NCBI RefSeq assembly: GCF_024347335.1
Contig: NZ_AP025463.1
Span: 310,001 to 374,000, forward strand
DNA from: Vibrio celticus
Lineage (GTDB): Bacteria > Pseudomonadota > Gammaproteobacteria > Enterobacterales > Vibrionaceae
DNA: 64,000 nt
Direction of reading: 5' to 3'
Under the pieces are notes generated by a model, which worked only from the letters and a program-made list of their open reading frames with translations, was not told the DNA's origin and searched no databases. Below are positions 43,152 to 50,614 of this stretch, one piece after another. The translations under genes and the position numbers were made by a program. Positions within the stretch are counted from its first letter, which is position 1. Each line of letters begins with the position of its first letter.

Positions 43152-43667
43152 CTACATGTCGTCATATTCTTCAATCGCAGTACCTTCAATAAGATAACCT
43201 GTTTGTGCTAAGTCATGGCTGATTGACTCAGTTTTCAGCTTTCCTACTAAATAGATCACATCCCATAATTGCTGTATTGGTGCACCTTTCGGGAACTTCA
43301 CGTAGATGATTTGGTTCGGTGGCGGCGGTGGCACGTGGATACATGCGCCAAAGTACGGTACCAGCAGAAACTCAGTGATCATATTCTCATCACCTTCCAA
43401 TGGAATCACAAAGCCTGGAATCTTTACTGTGCTGCCATTCAGCTCTGGGCGAACAGCACCAAGTGTCGATTGTTGAGGTTTGTCCATACTATTGTGGTCA
43501 ACCATCGGCATACCAAATGAATCTAGCTGAGCACGCTCTGATTCTGGAATCAAATCAATCCATTCAAGTGTTAATACCGATTCGTCATTCTGAGTGGTTT
43601 CAGCGTGAGCTGTACTGATAAATGGGAACAGAAGTAGCCCAAGTATCAGTAGGAATTTGCGTTGCAT
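43152..43667 (-). CDS. zrgD: DUF3299 protein, ZrgD-like
   Basis: 171 residues. Signal peptide MQRKFLLILGLLLFPFISTAHA, then a periplasmic DUF3299 domain with KIPGFVIPLEGDENMITEFLLV and CIHVPPPPPNQ. In V. cholerae a DUF3299 gene (zrgD) belongs to the zinc-uptake cluster zrgABCDE; the symbol is by homology and synteny. It lies 14 nt after the permease gene. The fifth gene (zrgE) was not identified here. Confidence 0.75.
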   Translation of the reverse strand: MQRKFLLILGLLLFPFISTAHAETTQNDESVLTLEWIDLIPESERAQLDSFGMPMVDHNSMDKPQQSTLGAVRPELNGSTVKIPGFVIPLEGDENMITEFLLVPYFGACIHVPPPPPNQIIYVKFPKGAPIQQLWDVIYLVGKLKTESISHDLAQTGYLIEGTAIEEYDDM

Positions 43668-43681
43668 CGTAGGTTCCTATT

Positions 43682-44941
43682 TTAGATTCGAATCGTCATG
43701 CCATCAGACAATGACTGGCGGTAAGCCCTGAAAGCGGGAATAAAGCCGATAATGATTCCGGCAACTTGTACCAGCATAAGCAGTTTCCACTCATGAGGTG
43801 TGATTGCGGATATCGATATGTTGATACCATAACTTTGTTGCACAATAGGAGCAACCACTGCGATCAGCGCAAACAGCACTCCAACACCTAATGTAATGCC
43901 AAGGAAGGTTAGCGCACTGGCTTCACTGATCAGTAAACCAAACACATGACGAGGTCTTGCGCCCATCGCACGTAGGATAGCCATCTCTCGACGCCTTTCT
44001 TGCAAGCTAGTGAGTAGGCTACTGAGCATGCCCAATAATCCGGCGACAACAACAAACCCTGAAACAATCAGTAATGCTTGTTCTGCTACAGCCATCATTC
44101 CCCACAATTCGTGAAGCGCAATGCCCGGCATAATGGCGCTTAAAGGTTCTTGGCGGTAGTTATTGATTTCTCGTTGCAGTGCGAAGGTTTGGATCTTCGA
44201 TTTAAGGCCAACCATCATCGCGGTAATCTGCTTCGGTTGGAAGTCACGTTGCTTTAGCGCTTCAGCATTCGGTGTGTGCCCGAGGTTGGCACCTGATTCC
44301 CAGCCAACATGAATCGCTTCAATAGCCTCTAACGAAACATGCACGGTTTTATCTACTGGTGTCCCAGTTGGTGCCAGTATTCCGACAATTTTGAAGGGCA
44401 GATTATCGTGACGGCTAAACGCAACATCACTGATACCGTGCGCAAGAATGATGTGATCACCAATTTTGTAATCTAGCTTCTTCGCGACGTCGGCACCAAT
44501 CACTACGTCAAATAGCTGATTAAACTCTTTACCTTGCTGAAAAGTAAGTGGTTGCTTACTTCCATAGCGATAGTTTTCAAAGTAGCTATGGTTAGTACCC
44601 ATCACACGGAAGCCTTTGTGTGAATCGCCCAATGAGATTGGTATCGCCCACTTTACTGCGTTGTGTTGGCTAAATTCTTCATAGCTTTTCCAGTCGATGT
44701 TGTTGGTCGCATTACCGATTCTGAATACTGAGTAAAGCAACAGGTTTACCTGACCAGAACGGCCACCAACGATAAGGTCAGTACCTGAAATCGTATTGGC
44801 GAAGCTGCTTTTTGCTTCGGTTCTAACGCGTTCTACGCCGAGCAAGAGAATGACGGATACAGCCACCGTGAGAATAGTGAGAATAGCCGTGGCTTTACGG
44901 TTGAGTACGCTTTTTAAGGCTAAGTGAGTAATTACTTTCAT
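43682..44941 (-). CDS. zrgC: FtsX/MacB-type ABC permease, ZrgC-like
   Basis: 419 residues. One N-terminal helix (about 17-37), a large periplasmic domain (about 40-275), then three C-terminal helices with the FtsX pattern ALRAMGARPRHVFGLLISEA. It overlaps the ATPase gene by 4 nt. By synteny with V. cholerae zrgC it is part of a zinc uptake system, though the architecture resembles LolCE/MacB rather than classical importers. Confidence 0.8.
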   Translation of the reverse strand: MKVITHLALKSVLNRKATAILTILTVAVSVILLLGVERVRTEAKSSFANTISGTDLIVGGRSGQVNLLLYSVFRIGNATNNIDWKSYEEFSQHNAVKWAIPISLGDSHKGFRVMGTNHSYFENYRYGSKQPLTFQQGKEFNQLFDVVIGADVAKKLDYKIGDHIILAHGISDVAFSRHDNLPFKIVGILAPTGTPVDKTVHVSLEAIEAIHVGWESGANLGHTPNAEALKQRDFQPKQITAMMVGLKSKIQTFALQREINNYRQEPLSAIMPGIALHELWGMMAVAEQALLIVSGFVVVAGLLGMLSSLLTSLQERRREMAILRAMGARPRHVFGLLISEASALTFLGITLGVGVLFALIAVVAPIVQQSYGINISISAITPHEWKLLMLVQVAGIIIGFIPAFRAYRQSLSDGMTIRI

Positions 44942-45654
44942 ACGACAACCTTAGCTTGATTAACGGTTTTTAAATCTATTGTTCGAGTGAACAACTTTTC
45001 TAGTGTTGGATCATGGCTAACAAAGATAAGAGTAGAACCTGCCTGGTTGGCTTGTTCTAACAACAGTTCGATAAAAGCTTCTCGGTTGTCATGATCCAAA
45101 GCTGAGGTTGGCTCATCGGCAATAATGATTTTGGGTTGGCCGATCAAAGCACGAGCGGCAGCAACACGTTGTTGTTGACCTATGCTCAACTCGGTAACGG
45201 GCTTGTCCATTAAAGCTTGAGGTAGCTTTAATCGGAGTAACAACTCTCGAGCCGTCTCTTGTAAGCTTTTCTGGCTTTCAGCGACTTGCTGTTTACGAAT
45301 CTGTGAAAACTGGCAAGGAAGCGTCACGTTATCGATAACTGATAGATAAGGAAGCAGGTTAAATTGTTGGAAAATATAACCAATATGATCGGCTCTGAAT
45401 TTATCTCTTTGACGAGGTGTAAGCTGAGTGAGGTCTTGATCAAGGATAGAGACTTCTCCTTGTTCAGCTTGGTTGATTCCGGTCAGTAGCCCTAACAAAG
45501 TTGATTTTCCACAACCACTTGGCCCTTTAATAAAAAGGTGCTCTTGGGCTTGGATGTACAGAGAGGGGATCTCTAGCGTTGGTGGTAATTCAGGCTTCCA
45601 ACGAAAGCTGATATTTTCGAGTTTGACCACAAATGATGAACTGTCAGAAGACAT
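44938..45654 (-). CDS. zrgB: ABC transporter ATPase, ZrgB-like
   Basis: 238 residues. Walker A GPSGCGKST (44-52), signature LSIGQQQRV (a variant of LSGGQ), Walker B IIIADEPTSALD, H-loop FVSHD. LolD/MacB-type subfamily. Partner of the following permease gene. It lies 141 nt after zrgA with a hairpin between, which may lower its expression relative to the binding protein. Confidence 0.85.
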   Translation of the reverse strand: MSSDSSSFVVKLENISFRWKPELPPTLEIPSLYIQAQEHLFIKGPSGCGKSTLLGLLTGINQAEQGEVSILDQDLTQLTPRQRDKFRADHIGYIFQQFNLLPYLSVIDNVTLPCQFSQIRKQQVAESQKSLQETARELLLRLKLPQALMDKPVTELSIGQQQRVAAARALIGQPKIIIADEPTSALDHDNREAFIELLLEQANQAGSTLIFVSHDPTLEKLFTRTIDLKTVNQAKVVV

Positions 45655-45731
45655 GCTAGCTCCAATAATTAAAGCGGTGTATCTACTGGACAGTAATTTG
45701 AAGCATAAATTCCCCAGAACACACCGATTTG

Positions 45732-45765
45732 AACAGCCAAGTAAGCGATGACTTACCTGGCTGTT
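45732..45765. repeat. Hairpin between zrgA and zrgB
   Basis: AACAGCCAAGTAAG pairs with CTTACCTGGCTGTT with one mismatch (13 of 14) around CGATGA. No T tract on the minus strand, so it may act as mRNA 3'-end protection or a partial attenuator after zrgA. Confidence 0.55.
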
Positions 45766-45795
45766 TATTTTACGTTTAATCCGATCTAGGAGTGA

Positions 45796-46533
45796 TTAGA
45801 ATCGGAAACTAATACGCTCTGCGTTAAGCACTTCTTGTACTTGAGCTGTGTCTGTTAGTAAGTTCACAGTCATTTTTTCTGTATTACCGAACTTAGAGAA
45901 CCATTGAGTGCTAACTGTGTCTAGCTTAGCAACGTCTGAACATTGGTAATGGTACTCAACGGTGAATTCGCCGTGGCCACCTTCAGAGTGGTCATGACCT
46001 TCGTGGTCATCATGATCGTGCTCAGCGTGGTCATGGCCTTTGTGGTCATCATGATCGTGTTCAGCGTGATCATGGTCTTTGTGGTCATCATGATCGTGCT
46101 CAGCGTGGTCATGGCCTTTGTGGTCATCATGATCGTGTTCAGCGTGATCATGGTCTTTGTGGTCGTCATGATCGTGCTCAGCGTGGTCATGGCCTTCGTG
46201 GTCGTCATGATCGCCTTCTAAGGTGTTTGCTACTGACTTGAACTTCAGAGTACAACTCGCATTGTTAAAACTAAACAGCTCTTCTGGCTTGTTTAATTGT
46301 GCGATAGCCTGCTCAAACACTTTCTTCTGTTCTGCAGTTTCTGGAGCATGTTCAAACCCAACCACATCTGCGCCTGGAGCTGTTACTTCAACAAGCAGTT
46401 CTTGCCCATCTTGCGCGATGTTTACTTCAACTTGACCATGTACGTGTGCATCATGAGAGCGGAATTCTTCGTTAGCTAGAACATTTGTAGAGACAGTCAT
46501 GCCGATAGCAACGGCTAAAAAAGTAGGTTTCAT
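45796..46533 (-). CDS. zrgA: His-rich zinc-binding periplasmic protein (DUF2796, ZrgA-like)
   Basis: 245 residues. Signal peptide MKPTFLAVAIGMTVSTNVLA, then HDAHVHGQVEVNIAQDGQELLVEV, the DUF2796 start. Residues about 106-180 hold five near-identical 13-residue His/Asp repeats (HDHAEHDHDDHKG type) plus a partial one. A conserved C-terminal domain follows. In V. cholerae ZrgA is a Zur-regulated zinc protein. Its role is presumably to gather zinc in the periplasm for ZrgBC. Upstream open frames on the other strand through the repeat are artefacts. Confidence 0.85.
   Translation of the reverse strand: MKPTFLAVAIGMTVSTNVLANEEFRSHDAHVHGQVEVNIAQDGQELLVEVTAPGADVVGFEHAPETAEQKKVFEQAIAQLNKPEELFSFNNASCTLKFKSVANTLEGDHDDHEGHDHAEHDHDDHKDHDHAEHDHDDHKGHDHAEHDHDDHKDHDHAEHDHDDHKGHDHAEHDHDDHEGHDHSEGGHGEFTVEYHYQCSDVAKLDTVSTQWFSKFGNTEKMTVNLLTDTAQVQEVLNAERISFRF
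45988..46212 (-). repeat. 39-bp tandem repeat in zrgA
   Basis: Five 39-bp units encoding HDHAEHDHDDHK[D/G] plus flanking partial units. The 13th residue alternates D, G, D, G, G, so the real period may be 78 bp. Such repeats change copy number by slippage in steps of 13 residues without breaking the frame. Confidence 0.88.
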
Positions 46534-46573
46534 GTTTTTTCCTGAATAAAGGTTAATTAAAAAGTAGTGGTAA

Positions 46574-46870
46574 TTAAGCGATATTTACAGGAGGTGAGCG
46601 TGCCAAATAAGCGAAATATAGCCGCTGTAGTGAAGTTACTGACTCTGTGATAGCGACAGTAAATTCCGAATGGAACTCTGGAGTCAGTGGTAGTGAGTGG
46701 GCAGTGATGAACTGATTAAGTGAAAACAACTCACAGTGATGTGAAGTGTGGTGTTCTGGGTGAATATCCACAATATGTGTTGCGGCTAACATGCTTAGCA
46801 TGAGCATGAGCATCAGCCCCAGCAAAAAGCAGGTTTTGCGTTTCACATTGTTAGGTGTGTTTTGCCACAT
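46574..46870 (-). CDS. Small His-containing membrane/secreted protein (DUF2607-like)
   Basis: 98 residues from ATG 46870, with no clear ribosome site; a GTG eight codons in is another start. One hydrophobic segment (CFLLGLMLMLMLSMLAATHIVDIHP), then HPEHHTSHHC, a His-Cys cluster. It resembles a short family I know as DUF2607; this is tentative. It lies 40 nt before zrgA and just after the Zur-like box, so it is probably the first gene of the zinc operon. Confidence 0.62.
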   Translation of the reverse strand: MWQNTPNNVKRKTCFLLGLMLMLMLSMLAATHIVDIHPEHHTSHHCELFSLNQFITAHSLPLTPEFHSEFTVAITESVTSLQRLYFAYLARSPPVNIA

Positions 46871-46898
46871 CAGGATGATTAACCACAGAATAAAAAAA

Positions 46899-46925
46899 GG
46901 ATACTGTTACAATATAACAATATCC
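46899..46925 (-). promoter_or_regulatory. Zur-like box before the zinc operon
   Basis: Near-palindrome of 27 nt: GGATA-C-TGTTA, five-nt centre, TAACA-A-TATCC. The TGTTA...TAACA halves fit the gammaproteobacterial Zur consensus (about ATGTTATANTATAACAT). It sits 28 nt upstream of the first gene. The centre contains TATATT on the minus strand, a possible -10, so binding would block RNA polymerase when zinc is plentiful. Confidence 0.75.
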
Positions 46926-46960
46926 TTTGATAAGGTCTCGAAAAAGAGGTGAATATCTGA

Positions 46961-47512
46961 TTAAAGATTCGCTTTAATCAATTCAATAACTTGTGCGACT
47001 TCCGATTCGCCAAGTGCGCCTTCTTTGACGAACAAGATTTTGCCTTGTTTGTCCTGAACGATAATCGCTGAGCTCTCTTCTTTTAGAGCCCATGATGACG
47101 CTACGGCGCCGTCTTCATCTAGAACCATAGAAGACCATGGGAATTCTTCTTTACTGCTTTCGGCAGAGGATTTAACAAAAGACCCAGTACCCCAAATCGC
47201 ATCATCTTGGTTGATGATAGTGGTGGTTTGGTAGCTGTCTTCTGAGAACTTCGATGCGGTAATGGCTGCCATCAATGGTGCGTTGAGCTCTTTAGAGCTG
47301 CTGCGTCCAGCGATAGCTTGAACGACGCGAACTTTACCTAGAAGATCATTGGTTGCCCAAGCTTGATATCCAGTATTTCCGTCGTTTAGAACAATCTCAC
47401 CATAGTTACTCACATCGACGGCAGGCAGGGTAGCGCCTACTGATAGGTTGTGAGCATTGGCGAAGAGTGGAGAGGCTGCGGCTAAAAAAGCCAGTAGAGT
47501 TTTGTTTTTCAT
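46961..47512 (-). CDS. ytfJ: YtfJ-family periplasmic protein
   Basis: 183 residues from ATG 47512 (38 upstream codons are not family-like). Signal peptide MKNKTLLAFLAAASPLFANA. A thioredoxin-fold-like domain without the CxxC pair: VRVVQAIAGRSSSKELNAPL and SSWALKEESSAIIVQDKQGKI are the YtfJ segments. No activity is established. It sits next to ytfK as in E. coli and is convergent with nothing; the zinc operon follows on the same strand after the Zur-like box. Confidence 0.87.
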   Translation of the reverse strand: MKNKTLLAFLAAASPLFANAHNLSVGATLPAVDVSNYGEIVLNDGNTGYQAWATNDLLGKVRVVQAIAGRSSSKELNAPLMAAITASKFSEDSYQTTTIINQDDAIWGTGSFVKSSAESSKEEFPWSSMVLDEDGAVASSWALKEESSAIIVQDKQGKILFVKEGALGESEVAQVIELIKANL

Positions 47513-47706
47513 TATATTTTTGTTCCGCTTATTGGTTTGCACTGGAAGTATAATATGAAATTTGAAAAATGCCTCTTTAACTCTTTTATCGTACGACGTA
47601 GAAATAAGTTGCAGGCTTGTTACCAAAAGGTATAATGCATCAATATCGAGATGAACAATAGATTATCTTGCTGTTTGCTAAAGGAATTAGCGATTTAATG
47701 TGCTTT

Positions 47707-47723
47707 GAACAGCGTCGCTGTTC
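47707..47723 (+). promoter_or_regulatory. Hairpin upstream of ytfK
   Basis: GAACAGC/GCTGTTC with a 3-nt loop, 43 nt before the ATG. Regulatory role unknown; no Pho box was found. Confidence 0.4.
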
Positions 47724-47765
47724 AGGTATGTGACTGTAGTACTCAAATGGAATTGAGGTTGTATT

Positions 47766-47966
47766 ATGTTAAGAAAGTTTTCTACTTACCGTCCACATCA
47801 GGTGGCGCGTTTCGTTAAAGTCCTGTTCAAAGGCCAGTTTGCTATTGAAGGTATCGGAGAGTTTCGCTTCGACCAAGGCAAGGTGCTTCTTCCTGAAGTT
47901 TCAGACAAACAAAAGCTCACTATTTTTAAAGAAGTTAACGGCACCATTGCAGCGTTGCCGGTGTAA
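47766..47966 (+). CDS. ytfK: YtfK (DUF1107) family protein
   Basis: 66 residues. RPHQVARFVKVLFKGQFAIEGIGEFRFDQGKVLLP is clearly homologous to E. coli YtfK (RYNPLQVAKYVKILFRG...), split here for brevity. In E. coli YtfK binds SpoT and raises (p)ppGpp under phosphate or fatty-acid shortage. GAGG lies upstream. Ended by the hairpin at 48010. Confidence 0.9.
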   Translation: MLRKFSTYRPHQVARFVKVLFKGQFAIEGIGEFRFDQGKVLLPEVSDKQKLTIFKEVNGTIAALPV

Positions 47967-48009
47967 CTGCGCTTTATCGATTTGTCTTGCTTCAAATAGA
48001 TTAACAGCG

Positions 48010-48038
48010 AAAAGGGCTTCCGAGTGAAAGCCCTTTTT
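48010..48038. terminator. Bidirectional terminator between ytfK and msrA
   Basis: AAAAGGGCTT/AAGCCCTTTT, 8-nt loop, T on the plus side and A at the other end, serving both convergent genes. Confidence 0.88.
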
Positions 48039-48076
48039 AGTGGATATCGTTTGAGGTAGTACAGCCCAACTGCCCT

Positions 48077-48706
48077 TTATTGTGGTGGGAAGCAAACACC
48101 GGTTCCGCCCAATCCGCAGTACCCATTAGGGTTCTTAGCCAAGTACTGTTGGTGGTAGGTTTCTGCGAAAAAATATTTTCCAGCAGGTAGAACTTCCGTC
48201 GTGATCTCGTTGCCTAAAGATTCAGTCATTGCTCGTTGATATTCTCGTTTAGAGTGCTCAGCGATAGACTGTTGCTCTTCACTGAAGGTGTAAATTGCGG
48301 AACGGTATTGAGTCCCTAAATCGTTGCCTTGGCGCATCCCTTGAGTTGGGTCATGACGCTCCCAAAAGGTTTCAAGTATTCGAGCTAGCGAGGTTTGTTC
48401 ACTATCAAATATGACACGAACGACTTCGGTATGGCCGGTTTGCCCAGTACATACTTGTTCATAAGTGGGATTAACGGTGTATCCGCCAGCGTAACCAACG
48501 GATGTTGAAATAACGCCATCCAATTGCCAAAACAAACGCTCAGCTCCCCAGAAGCATCCCATACCAAACAGGACTTCTTGTTGAGAGTCCGTAGGCGCAT
48601 CGAGCAGGTCGGTTTGATTGACGAAATGGCGCTCAGTGATTCGAATTGGGTCAGCATTTCCCGGTAGTGCGGTTGCTGCAGAAACCAGTTGTTGTTTGTT
48701 TAGCAT
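48077..48706 (-). CDS. msrA: Peptide methionine sulfoxide reductase A
   Basis: 209 residues, E. coli size. Catalytic GMGCFWGAE with Cys51, and the resolving pair in GYCGLGGTGVCFPP at the C-terminus. Reduces methionine-S-sulfoxide in oxidised proteins, recycled by thioredoxin. Divergent from tamA, as in E. coli. Confidence 0.97.
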   Translation of the reverse strand: MLNKQQLVSAATALPGNADPIRITERHFVNQTDLLDAPTDSQQEVLFGMGCFWGAERLFWQLDGVISTSVGYAGGYTVNPTYEQVCTGQTGHTEVVRVIFDSEQTSLARILETFWERHDPTQGMRQGNDLGTQYRSAIYTFSEEQQSIAEHSKREYQRAMTESLGNEITTEVLPAGKYFFAETYHQQYLAKNPNGYCGLGGTGVCFPPQ

Positions 48707-48901
48707 GTTATATTCCTTTTCGCATACGTTTACCGCGCTGGCTTTTATTTAACGTGGGTTCATATTAACTGTTGGTCAATATTGAATAAGTCTTTAAATT
48801 AGACCGTGTTATTCCAGGATTTATTACAGACTCAATGCCCATTTAGCGGTATTATTTCTTTTCACTTATTAACGTATTGATAACTTCTTCACCAATTAAA
48901 C

Positions 48902-50614
48902 ATGATAAGAAAAACTTTACCAGTTCTGATTGGCACTCTATTGTCATCGACGCTCGCTTTCGCTGACGTTTCCCTTGAAATCAAAGGGCTAGATGGAGCG
49001 CTTGAGGATAATGTTGATGCTTATCTGAGTGCGATCCCTGAAGAAGAGTATTCGGTTTCATTAAGGTTCCAATCTCGCTTGGAATCTATGATTAAAGAAG
49101 CCCTGAATGCGTTAGGCTACTACCACCCTAAAATCACATTTACTCACTCCGAAGATGATACCGAAATGACCGTTACGGTTGAGCCGGGAGAGCCTGTTGT
49201 TATTTATACTTCAGATATCGTTCTAACTGGTGAAGCCAAAGATGATCCTGACTTTTTGGCTTTGATCGCCAAGAGCAATCTGTCTAAAGGCTCAGTGCTT
49301 AATCATGGTAATTATGATTCTTTGAAATCGTCGATACGTAACCTTGGATTAGCGAAAGGTTATTTTGATGGGGCTTACGACCTCAGTAAGCTCGAAGTCG
49401 CTCCCGAATTAAATCGTGCTTATGTTCGTCTTCATTATGACAGTGGTATCCGCTACCACTTTGGTACCACTCAGGTTACCGGTAGCCAGATTGAAGAAGA
49501 TAAGGTGCAGTCACTCAAACCATTTGAGGATGGCGAACCTTACTCGATAACCAAAGTTGGTGAATACAATCAAAACCTATCCAATACGGATTGGTTCTCT
49601 TCTGTTTTTGTTGAACCTGATTTAAGCCAATTGGGCGAAGGCCGTGAAATACCGATGAAAGTTAGCCTTGCTCCGCAAGCTCGTAACCAAATCGAAACGG
49701 GTATCGGTGTCTCAACCGACCTTGGTGTGAAAGGCACTCTCAAATGGAAAAAACCTTGGGTTAATGATCGAGGCCATAGCTTCAATAGTAGCTTGTCGAT
49801 CTCGAAGCCTGAGCAGACGATCACGGCTGCTTATAAAATCCCATTGGATGACGTACTTAATGACTACTACCAAGTTAAGTACGGTATGAAAAATTTGGAT
49901 AATCGTGATACCAAGAGTTTGGAATCAAACCTTGCCTTAGAAAGATATTGGCGTTTGGACAATGGCTGGCAGCGCACGGTGTTCATTCGATACTTGGTCG
50001 AAAACTATGAACAAGGTTTGCAAGATGACTTGGCGCAATTTGTGCTGCCGGGTATCTCTTTCTCACGCACTCGAACGCGAGGCGGCTCGATGCCGATGTG
50101 GGGCGACAAACAAACCATTATGTTTGAAGCGGGTGACGATACCTTGCTATCTGAAACTAAGGTTGTTCGCTTTCAAGGTCAAACCGCTTGGATTCGAAGT
50201 ATTGGCGACAATCACCGAGGCTTAACTCGGCTTCAATTTGGCGGTAACTTTGCTGACGAGTTTGATAAGCTATCTCCCTCCCTAAGGTTCTTTGCTGGTG
50301 GTGACAATAGCATTCGTGGTTATGGTTATGAGTCAATCTCTCCTCGCGATGAAAGTGGCGCACTAACGGGTGCAAAATTTATTGCAACCAGCTCGCTTGA
50401 ATACCAATACCGCTTGGTTGGAAACTGGTGGGGTGCAGCATTCTACGACATTGGTGATGCATTTAATGACAAACCCGAATGGAAACATGGCACCGGTGTC
50501 GGCGTTCGTTGGGCGTCACCTGTTGGTCCAGTGAGTTTAGATTTTGCTTGGGGTCTAGATGCAGAAAAAGGTGATGAGTTCCAGTTACACTTTAGTTTAG
50601 GGCCAGAATTATGA
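48902..50614 (+). CDS. tamA: Translocation and assembly module subunit TamA
   Basis: 570 residues. Signal peptide MIRKTLPVLIGTLLSSTLAFA, three POTRA domains (about 22-265), and an Omp85 barrel (about 270-570) with GGDNSIRGYGYESISPRD and the final strand FQLHFSLGPEL. It works with TamB in outer-membrane protein assembly and phospholipid transport. The ATG has only a weak ribosome site. The stop overlaps tamB by 4 nt. Confidence 0.95.
   Translation: MIRKTLPVLIGTLLSSTLAFADVSLEIKGLDGALEDNVDAYLSAIPEEEYSVSLRFQSRLESMIKEALNALGYYHPKITFTHSEDDTEMTVTVEPGEPVVIYTSDIVLTGEAKDDPDFLALIAKSNLSKGSVLNHGNYDSLKSSIRNLGLAKGYFDGAYDLSKLEVAPELNRAYVRLHYDSGIRYHFGTTQVTGSQIEEDKVQSLKPFEDGEPYSITKVGEYNQNLSNTDWFSSVFVEPDLSQLGEGREIPMKVSLAPQARNQIETGIGVSTDLGVKGTLKWKKPWVNDRGHSFNSSLSISKPEQTITAAYKIPLDDVLNDYYQVKYGMKNLDNRDTKSLESNLALERYWRLDNGWQRTVFIRYLVENYEQGLQDDLAQFVLPGISFSRTRTRGGSMPMWGDKQTIMFEAGDDTLLSETKVVRFQGQTAWIRSIGDNHRGLTRLQFGGNFADEFDKLSPSLRFFAGGDNSIRGYGYESISPRDESGALTGAKFIATSSLEYQYRLVGNWWGAAFYDIGDAFNDKPEWKHGTGVGVRWASPVGPVSLDFAWGLDAEKGDEFQLHFSLGPEL

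Noticed and set aside
45921..46221. Open frames opposite and within the zrgA repeat
   Set aside because: Shadows of the 39-bp His/Asp repeat; the ZrgA frame has the signal peptide and conserved ends.
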